Shown here one piece after another: positions 7,075 through 12,480 of a stretch of 12,480 nt of DNA. The notes beneath the pieces were generated by a model that saw only the letters and a program-made list of their open reading frames with translations, was not told the origin of the DNA and made no database searches. Origin of the DNA: an uncultured Lachnospiraceae bacterium. GTDB lineage: Bacteria > Bacillota > Clostridia > Lachnospirales > Lachnospiraceae. The stretch lies in the NCBI GenBank assembly GCA_910585255.1, contig CAJUEI010000048.1:1-12480 (forward strand). The letters run 5' to 3'. Each line of letters begins with the position of its first letter. Positions within the stretch are counted from its first letter, which is position 1. A program made the translations under genes and the position numbers.

Positions 7075-8832
7075 ATGAAACAGGTGAAGTTTTTATGGGC
7101 GTATATCCGCAGACATGGGCTGCAGTATATCCTTGGTATTATTACTTTATTTGTCGTAGATTATCTTAATTTATTAATTCCTAAACTGACCGGAGTGATT
7201 ACGGACGGATTAAAAGACGGAACCATGGATTCGGGCGGTGTAATCCAAAATGTAGGGATGATTTTGGCAGTGGGATTGGGATTAGGAGGCGGAAGGTTTT
7301 TATGGAGATATTTTATATTTGGAGGTGCCAGACAGATTGAGTGTGAGCTGAGAAATGATCTGTTTGCCCATTTAGAAACCCTTTCGGTAGAGTATTATAA
7401 TGAGCATAAGACAGGAGATATTATGGCTCGTTTTACCAATGATCTCAATGCGGTTCGGATGTCAATCGGACCGGCTATTGTTACGGCATTTGATGCTTCT
7501 GTGCTGTTAGTAATGGTGGTGGTGCAGATGATTGTCTATGTCGATGGAAGGCTGACATTGTTAGCGATTCTTCCTCTGCTGCTGATTGCCTTTGGGGAGT
7601 ATTACTATGGGCAGATGATAGAAAAACGTTTTACTGCAAAACAGGAGGCTTTTTCGGAATTGACCGATCAGGTACAGGAAAGTATCTCTGGAATACGGGT
7701 TATAAAGGCTTTTGTACAGGAGAGACAGGAGAGGGTAGCTTTTGCAAAGTCCAATCAGAAAAATATGGAAAAAAATCTGCATCTGGTAAAGCTGCAGGCA
7801 GTTGTAATGCCCCTTTTAGATGTAATTATCGGATTAAGCAGTTTAGTAACATTACTCTACGGAGGATATCTGACCATGAACGGAGCCATTAGTTTAGGAC
7901 GATTTGTGGCTTTTCATCAGTACATTGGGCTGCTGGTTTGGCCTATGTTAGCGGTTGGAGAAAGCATTACTTTTTTTTCTCAGGGAATTGCTTCTGTAAA
8001 GCGAATTCAGGAGGTAATGGAAGAGATACCCGAGGTCTGCGACAGCAGTTTGGTAGAAGAAGTCAATCAGATACAGGGGGCATTGAGTCTGCGGCATCTT
8101 ACCTTTATCCATCATGGACATACAGAGCCTACTTTAGAGGATATCTCATTGGAAGTACCGGCTGGTTCCACTTTAGCGGTGATCGGACGAACCGGAAACG
8201 GAAAGTCTACCTTAGTTAATCTTTTGCTGCACTTATATAATGCAAAGCCAGGTATGATTTTTATTGATGGCAGAGATATTAATACCATTCCTCTAAAAAC
8301 GCTGCGGGAGCATATCTCCTATGTTCCGCAGGACAATTTTTTATTTTCGGATACGCTTCGGCGGAATATTGCATTTGGAGCGGAGACGGACGATTTAGAG
8401 CCGGTAATTTCGGCTGCAAAGGCGGCTTGCATCCATGACAATATTATTGAATTTCCAGATGGATATGAAACCATTGTAGGAGAGCGGGGCGTTACACTTT
8501 CAGGCGGGCAGAAGCAGCGAAGCTCCATCTCTAGGGCTATTTTAAAGGATGCCCCGATTTTAATTTTAGATGATGCTCTTTCGGCTGTAGACACCAATAC
8601 AGAGGAACAGATTCTGCACAATTTAAAAGAAAACCGCAGAGGAAAGACAACGATTCTAATTGCACATCGAATCTCTACGATTCAGCATGCAGATTGTATT
8701 GTGGTATTGGAAAACGGCAGAATGACAGAGTGCGGAACACATGAAGAACTGCTTGAGCAGGATGGATTTTATAGACGTACCTATGAAAAGCAGCGGTTAG
8801 AGCAGAAGCTGGAGGAGGTGCAGAATCGATGA
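7075..8832 (+). CDS. ABC exporter half-transporter, degenerate-site subunit
   Basis: A fused membrane-ATPase half-transporter of the multidrug/lipid/peptide exporter type, 585 residues. An N-terminal six-helix transmembrane domain (about 1-310) precedes the nucleotide-binding domain. Walker A GRTGNGKS is at 371-378, the signature LSGGQ at 475-479, Walker B ends D499-D500, and the switch His is H531. The catalytic Glu after Walker B is Asp (D500), typical of the degenerate site in heterodimeric exporters. The start has AAAGGA seven bases upstream. The next gene overlaps by ATGA, so the two are translationally coupled and should form one complex. The cargo (drug, peptide or lipid) cannot be told from sequence. 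Its closeness to the GH13 gene does not by itself show sugar export. Confidence 0.93.
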   Translation: MKQVKFLWAYIRRHGLQYILGIITLFVVDYLNLLIPKLTGVITDGLKDGTMDSGGVIQNVGMILAVGLGLGGGRFLWRYFIFGGARQIECELRNDLFAHLETLSVEYYNEHKTGDIMARFTNDLNAVRMSIGPAIVTAFDASVLLVMVVVQMIVYVDGRLTLLAILPLLLIAFGEYYYGQMIEKRFTAKQEAFSELTDQVQESISGIRVIKAFVQERQERVAFAKSNQKNMEKNLHLVKLQAVVMPLLDVIIGLSSLVTLLYGGYLTMNGAISLGRFVAFHQYIGLLVWPMLAVGESITFFSQGIASVKRIQEVMEEIPEVCDSSLVEEVNQIQGALSLRHLTFIHHGHTEPTLEDISLEVPAGSTLAVIGRTGNGKSTLVNLLLHLYNAKPGMIFIDGRDINTIPLKTLREHISYVPQDNFLFSDTLRRNIAFGAETDDLEPVISAAKAACIHDNIIEFPDGYETIVGERGVTLSGGQKQRSSISRAILKDAPILILDDALSAVDTNTEEQILHNLKENRRGKTTILIAHRISTIQHADCIVVLENGRMTECGTHEELLEQDGFYRRTYEKQRLEQKLEEVQNR

Positions 8833-10628
8833 GTCGGGAAGTTCGTAAAGAATATGAGATGAAAGGCAGTGTATTAAAGCGGCTGGCTTCTTATCTGCGG
8901 GGCTATGAAAAGACATTATTGATCGTACTTTTATTGGTATTGGCAATTACGGCACTGGAATTATATAAGCCTATTATTATAGGGGATGCAATTGACCGAT
9001 ATATTGATAAAGAGATAGAAAACGTTTCCCTGGCGGAATTAGAACAGATTCGGCATCAAGACTGGATAGGGATGCTGAAGGCGGGTGCCTGTTATCTGGC
9101 GGTACTGCTTGCCATTTTTTTCTGTAATGTAATTCAGACTTGGAAACTGCAGAAGATGGGACAGAGTATTATCTATCAGATTCGGGAAGAAGTGTTTGCC
9201 CATATTCAGACACTTTCGATGGACTTCTTTAATAATACTCCGGTAGGAAAGTTGGTTACAAGAGTAACTAATGATACAGAGGCATTAAATGAGATGTACT
9301 CTACTATTTTAGTCAAGTTGTTTCGAAATTGCATTAAAATTGCCGGCTATGCCGTGGTGATGATTCAGATTGATAAAACGCTGGCATTTTATTCCTTTTT
9401 ATTTCTGCCTCCGGTTGGGGCACTTATTGTATTTTTTCGAAGCCTTTCTAGAAAGGCTTATCGAATCACAAGGAATAAAATTACTGATTTAAACACGTTT
9501 CTTTCTGAAAATTTATCTGGAATGAAATTGATTCAAATCTTTGCAAGGGAGAAGGTAAAATACCAAGAGTTTGAAAGCCGCAGTACAGGGCTTTATCGTG
9601 CCTATTTTCGAGAGGTTATGATTTTTGCAGTCTTTCGTCCTCTCATCTATATTGCTTCTGTACTGGCATTGGTAACCGTGCTCTATCAGGGAAGTATGCT
9701 GGCACTTGGCGGAGCCGCTTCTCTAGGTACGCTTTATATTTTTGTCAGTTATATCAGTTCCTTTTTTGAACCGATTCAAGAGCTTGCCGAACAGTTTGGA
9801 ACGCTGCAGTCTTCTCTGGCTTCAGGAGAAAAGGTCTTTTCTATTCTTGGAGAGAAACCGGATATCGTCAATCCGATTCATCCGATAGAAAAAAAGCAGT
9901 TTGAGGGGAGAATTGAATTCTCTCATGTCTGGTTTGCTTATGAAGGAGAGGACTATATTTTAAAAGATGTCAGTTTTATAATTGAACCTGGAGAAAAAGT
10001 GGCTTTTGTCGGGGCAACTGGTGCCGGAAAATCTTCGATATTAAATCTGATTGGGCGGTATTATGATATTCAGAAAGGAGAGATTCGAATTGACGGAGTA
10101 AATATCAAAGATCTGGATATCCATCAGCTTCGCAGTGCGATAGGACAGGTACAGCAGGATGTATTTTTATTTACTGGAGATATCAAAAGCAATATTCGGC
10201 TGCGTAAAGAAGAGATTTCATTGGAGCAGGTAAAGGAAGCGGCACAGTATGTTCATGCTTCGGAGTTTATTGAGAAGCTGCCTAGAAGATATGATGAGCC
10301 GGTAACAGAGCGAGGTTCTACACTTTCAGCAGGGCAGCGGCAGCTTTTGTCTTTTGCACGGACACTTGCATTTGCCCCTCGAATTTTAGTAATGGATGAA
10401 GCTACTGCAAATATTGATACAGAGACAGAAGGGCTGATACAACATGCTTTGGAAAAGCTGATGGAGGGGCGGACTACAATTATGGTAGCCCATCGGCTGT
10501 CTACGATACAGCATGCCGACAACATTATTGTGATGCACAAGGGACGGATTCGGGAATCTGGAACACATCAGGAACTGCTCCAGCAGGACGGCATTTATAA
10601 GCGGCTCTATGAACTGCAGCTAAGCTAG
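8829..10628 (+). CDS. ABC exporter half-transporter, catalytic-site subunit
   Basis: The 599-residue partner of the upstream subunit, with the same layout: a six-helix membrane domain (about 1-330), then the ATPase domain. Walker A GATGAGKS is at 395-402, Walker B ends D523-E524 with the catalytic Glu present, and the switch His is H555. The signature is LSAGQ (499-503) rather than LSGGQ. The competent ATP site would combine this subunit's Walker motifs with the partner's LSGGQ. The weak site would combine the partner's D500 with this LSAGQ. The start overlaps the previous stop as ATGA, with GGAGGAGG at 8811-8818. Its stop lies in CTAG (10625-10628), which also holds the stop of the convergent YitT gene. 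Confidence 0.93.
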   Translation: MSREVRKEYEMKGSVLKRLASYLRGYEKTLLIVLLLVLAITALELYKPIIIGDAIDRYIDKEIENVSLAELEQIRHQDWIGMLKAGACYLAVLLAIFFCNVIQTWKLQKMGQSIIYQIREEVFAHIQTLSMDFFNNTPVGKLVTRVTNDTEALNEMYSTILVKLFRNCIKIAGYAVVMIQIDKTLAFYSFLFLPPVGALIVFFRSLSRKAYRITRNKITDLNTFLSENLSGMKLIQIFAREKVKYQEFESRSTGLYRAYFREVMIFAVFRPLIYIASVLALVTVLYQGSMLALGGAASLGTLYIFVSYISSFFEPIQELAEQFGTLQSSLASGEKVFSILGEKPDIVNPIHPIEKKQFEGRIEFSHVWFAYEGEDYILKDVSFIIEPGEKVAFVGATGAGKSSILNLIGRYYDIQKGEIRIDGVNIKDLDIHQLRSAIGQVQQDVFLFTGDIKSNIRLRKEEISLEQVKEAAQYVHASEFIEKLPRRYDEPVTERGSTLSAGQRQLLSFARTLAFAPRILVMDEATANIDTETEGLIQHALEKLMEGRTTIMVAHRLSTIQHADNIIVMHKGRIRESGTHQELLQQDGIYKRLYELQLS

Positions 10629-11503
10629 AAGGATTTGGATTCATCTGTTTTAAATCCTTCGCCGATGACTTCGTTAGATTCTAATATAATAAAAAAAGAA
10701 GCAGGATCGGCATTTTTAACGGCATTTTTAAGCGGATACATTTGTTTGTTATTGCAGGCACACATAATAACCTGTTTTTCTGACTTCGAGTATCCGCCAT
10801 ATGCGGTTAAAATCGTACAGCCTCTTTCGGAGCTTTGATCGATAACCTGACAGATATCGTCTCCTTTTTCAGTAACAATTAGTGCAAGCTTGCCGGCATC
10901 CATGCCATACATTAGTTTATCGATAACAAGAGAGGAGAGATAGCTTGTAATAATGCCGTAGATGATTCCGTCAATATCATTTAGAATAAGACCTCCTAAT
11001 AAAACAATAATCGTATCAGAAAGAAAAATGATTTTTCCAAGCGGCAGATGGGGATGCTTGGTTTTAACAGACATAGTAATAAAATCCATTCCTCCTGTGG
11101 AGGCTCCTGACATATAGATTACGGCATAGCCAAGACCGCAGAATACACCAGTGCAGATTGCAGCTAGAAAGCGGTCTCCTGTATAGACTGGAAAATAGGG
11201 GGCGATTAGATCTAAAGTAAGAGAGGAGAAAAACAGGCAGCGGACTGAGCGGAAAAAGAAAGATTTTCCTAGGAGTTTATAACAGAAACAGGCAACCGGG
11301 ATATTTAAAAGGAGGATAACGGTTCCTACCGGGATTTGAAACAGATAATAGAACAGAGCAGCGATACCGGAAAATCCGGTCATCGGAAAGGCAGCCTGCA
11401 GTGCAAAGCTGTGGATTCCGATTGCAGCTAATAAAGAGCCGCAGATCTCTGGAAATAGTTCTTTTTGGATTTGTCTGGCTGAAATGGATGGAAATGTTGT
11501 CAT
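10625..11503 (-). CDS. YitT family membrane protein with DUF2179 domain
   Basis: A 292-residue integral membrane protein of the YitT/DUF161 family, whose function is not established. About six hydrophobic segments lie between residues 20 and 197, with the family-typical GASTGGMDF motif at 133-141. A soluble C-terminal DUF2179-type domain spans about 205-284 (GKLALIVTEKGDDICQVI to FFIILESNEVIGEGF) and probably faces the cytoplasm. The start at 11503 has AAAAGGAGT upstream on the minus strand with a good spacer, and a promoter-like sequence lies 40-70 bases away. It converges on the ABC operon with a 4-base overlap and diverges from the LytTR regulator. No export substrate or partner can be read from the sequence. 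Confidence 0.9.
   Translation of the reverse strand: MTTFPSISARQIQKELFPEICGSLLAAIGIHSFALQAAFPMTGFSGIAALFYYLFQIPVGTVILLLNIPVACFCYKLLGKSFFFRSVRCLFFSSLTLDLIAPYFPVYTGDRFLAAICTGVFCGLGYAVIYMSGASTGGMDFITMSVKTKHPHLPLGKIIFLSDTIIVLLGGLILNDIDGIIYGIITSYLSSLVIDKLMYGMDAGKLALIVTEKGDDICQVIDQSSERGCTILTAYGGYSKSEKQVIMCACNNKQMYPLKNAVKNADPASFFIILESNEVIGEGFKTDESKSF
10628..10660. other. Hairpin at the convergent gene junction
   Basis: GAAGGATTT (10628-10636) pairs perfectly with AAATCCTTC (10652-10660) around a 15-base loop. It begins at the last base of the ABC operon stop and lies inside the last codons of the YitT gene. No T-run follows on either strand, so it is not a standard intrinsic terminator, but no other terminator is visible at this junction. 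Confidence 0.4.
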
Positions 11504-11526
11504 AGTGATAGACTCCTTTTAATTCG

Positions 11527-11555
11527 TTTATGATTTATGATCATTATTATATACA
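11527..11555 (+). promoter_or_regulatory. Possible promoter for the LytTR regulator, overlapping the divergent YitT promoter
   Basis: TTTATG (11527-11532) and TATACA (11550-11555) are separated by 17 bases. The match is weak compared with the opposing promoter, and the two -10 boxes overlap by two bases. If real, polymerase could occupy only one at a time. Confidence 0.3.
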
Positions 11556-11573
11556 ATTTTCGAAAAAATACAA
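11546..11573 (-). promoter_or_regulatory. Sigma-A-like promoter for the YitT gene
   Basis: On the minus strand, TTGTAT (complement of 11568-11573) is followed after 16 bases by a perfect TATAAT (complement of 11546-11551). The YitT start codon lies about 43 bases downstream of the -10 box. The 8-bp palindrome ATGATCAT just downstream could be an operator. Confidence 0.6.
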
Positions 11574-11609
11574 GAATATTGGATTTTTCAGGGAAGGTGG
11601 GGAGAAAGA

Positions 11610-12323
11610 ATGATTCGTATTGGGATATATGATGAAGACAGAGTGGCTTGTCAAAGGACTTGGCAGTGTATTATGGAAATAAAAAAGAATCCAGATATTG
11701 AGGTAATACAGACGGATATGCATAGTTTATTGCTGGCAGCGGAAGAATTTACATTTGATTTTCATATATTGGTGCTGGAGGTGGTTTCCGTGGAAGTGGA
11801 TGTGCTTCAGGCGGTTTTGGAAATTAATAAGAAGTTTCCTGATTGTCAGATTATTTATCTTACGAATCGAACGGACTATGTTTCTCGGGTGTATGAGACA
11901 GAACACTGTTATTTTGTATGGAAACGGGAATTGGAACAGGTGATGCCGCTTGCTCTGTATAAGGCGTTGAAGCGAGTTGATAGGGAGGGATTTCAGTATC
12001 TTCGGATTATCTGTGATAGAAGGCATATTGAGATTCCGATAAGTCAGATTTTATATATTGAGCGATTGCAGCATCAGTGCAGGATTGTTACTTTGGAGAA
12101 AGAGTATGAGAGTTATCTTTCGCTGAAGCAGTTGATTCAGAAGCTGCCGAAGTATTTTGTACGGTGTCATACGGGGTATTTGGTAAATGGAAAGCATATT
12201 GAACGGCTGTCAGGGAAGTGTATGGTGCTTGGGAAAAATGGGGAGAAACGGGTGGAACTGCCTGTGGGGCGGAGTTATGCGGAGGGAGTGAAAGAGGTGT
12301 ATCGGAAGTATTTAGAAAAATAG
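11610..12323 (+). CDS. LytTR-family response regulator with atypical receiver
   Basis: A 237-residue cytoplasmic transcription regulator of the AgrA/LytR type. A receiver domain (about 1-120) is followed by a LytTR DNA-binding domain (about 130-235: LRIICDRRHIEIPISQILYIE, then FVRCHTGYLVNGKHIERL). The acidic pocket (D8, E9, D10), T85 and K105 of the receiver are present. However, the position aligned with the phosphoacceptor Asp, in FHILVLEVVS, is Glu (E57). Glu cannot be phosphorylated in the usual way and can mimic the active state, so the protein may work without a kinase. No histidine kinase is next to it in the window. The start ATG has GGGGAG five bases upstream. It diverges from the YitT gene, a possible target. 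No terminator is evident before the tRNA promoter. Confidence 0.88.
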   Translation: MIRIGIYDEDRVACQRTWQCIMEIKKNPDIEVIQTDMHSLLLAAEEFTFDFHILVLEVVSVEVDVLQAVLEINKKFPDCQIIYLTNRTDYVSRVYETEHCYFVWKRELEQVMPLALYKALKRVDREGFQYLRIICDRRHIEIPISQILYIERLQHQCRIVTLEKEYESYLSLKQLIQKLPKYFVRCHTGYLVNGKHIERLSGKCMVLGKNGEKRVELPVGRSYAEGVKEVYRKYLEK

Positions 12324-12344
12324 AAAGAATTGAGAAAAATATGC

Positions 12345-12373
12345 TTGCATTTTTGGGATAAGTGTGGTATAGT
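12345..12373 (+). promoter_or_regulatory. Extended -10 sigma-A promoter of the tRNA-Tyr gene
   Basis: TTGCAT (12345-12350) and TATAGT (12368-12373) are separated by exactly 17 bases. TG at 12365-12366 adds an extended -10 element. The tRNA begins 37 bases after the -10 box, leaving a short 5' leader for RNase P to remove. Confidence 0.75.
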
Positions 12374-12410
12374 ATGTAATTGTCAGGGTAATTTTGGCTA
12401 TTTGAAAAAT

Positions 12411-12480
12411 GGATGGATTCCCGAGAGGCCAAAGGGGACAGACTGTAAATCTGCTGCAAATTGCTTCGGTGGTTCGAATC
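12411..12480 (+). tRNA. tRNA-Tyr (GTA anticodon), 3' end cut by the window edge
   Basis: The sequence has the plan of bacterial tRNA-Tyr: acceptor strand GGATGGA, D arm CCC...GGG, and the anticodon loop CTGTAAA with GTA at 12445-12447. A long variable arm (12455-12467, GCA-AAT-TGC) marks a class II tRNA, and GGTGGTTCGAATC starts the T arm. The 3' part of the T stem and the acceptor lie past base 12480. The anticodon stem ends in an A-C mismatch (12438 with 12454) where G-C is usual. The gene has its own promoter just upstream and probably leads a tRNA cluster. Confidence 0.9.

Noticed and set aside
7938..8219. Plus-strand 93-codon ORF inside the first ABC subunit
   Set aside because: It is a shadow frame in a well-conserved transporter gene, with no domain of its own.
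10253..10568. Minus-strand ORFs of 60 and 95 codons under the second ABC subunit
   Set aside because: They are antisense shadows of the conserved ATPase domain, without a ribosome binding site or recognisable family.
10635..10838. Plus-strand 67-codon ORF opposite the YitT gene end
   Set aside because: It is antisense to the conserved DUF2179 domain and has no independent support.
12324..12360. Terminator for the LytTR gene (AAAAATATGCTTGCATTTTT region)
   Set aside because: Only TGC/GCA pairs with a 2-base loop, flanked by A and T runs. It is too weak and overlaps the -35 box of the tRNA promoter.

Overview
The window looks like a chromosomal segment of a low-GC, Gram-positive Clostridia, most likely a Lachnospiraceae-type gut anaerobe. 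This is inferred from AT-biased codon use, strong AGGAGG-type ribosome binding sites, the Firmicutes gene order tilS-hpt-ftsH, and protein sequences typical of that group. No gene identifies a species. Most of the window is ordinary core genome. No prophage, insertion sequence or CRISPR array was found. The least-explained DNA is the non-coding first 690 bases.

Layout. Bases 1-690 are non-coding and structured. A 39-bp inverted repeat (18-56 and 515-553, 38 of 39 matching) marks two copies of a quasi-palindromic hairpin element in opposite orientation. The right copy (about 500-638) is complete and the left is cut by the window edge. Between them lies a very AT-rich stretch with six to seven degenerate copies of a 40-bp tandem repeat. 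Next come tilS (tRNA-Ile lysidine synthase), hpt (hypoxanthine phosphoribosyltransferase) and ftsH (membrane AAA+ metalloprotease), probably one operon. A 355-bp gap follows with two tandem intrinsic terminators and a possible small RNA or leader. Then come a cytoplasmic GH13 alpha-glucan hydrolase, a translationally coupled pair of ABC exporter half-transporters forming a heterodimer with one degenerate ATP site, a convergent YitT-family membrane protein (minus strand), a divergent LytTR response regulator, and a tRNA-Tyr cut by the right edge.

How the genes fit together. tilS, hpt and ftsH are housekeeping genes: decoding of AUA codons, purine salvage and membrane protein quality control. 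The GH13 enzyme has no signal peptide, so it should act on imported or stored glucans. The ABC pair needs both subunits for one competent ATPase site; its cargo cannot be read from the sequence. The YitT gene and the LytTR regulator share a 106-bp divergent intergenic region with overlapping promoter-like sequences, so cross-regulation is possible. The regulator carries Glu instead of the usual phosphoacceptor Asp, and no histidine kinase lies beside it here.

Most unusual observations: the two hairpin elements, whose apical stems differ in sequence yet both still pair (covariation), the phased AT-rich repeat between them, the tandem terminators directly in front of the GH13 gene, and the Asp-to-Glu receiver.
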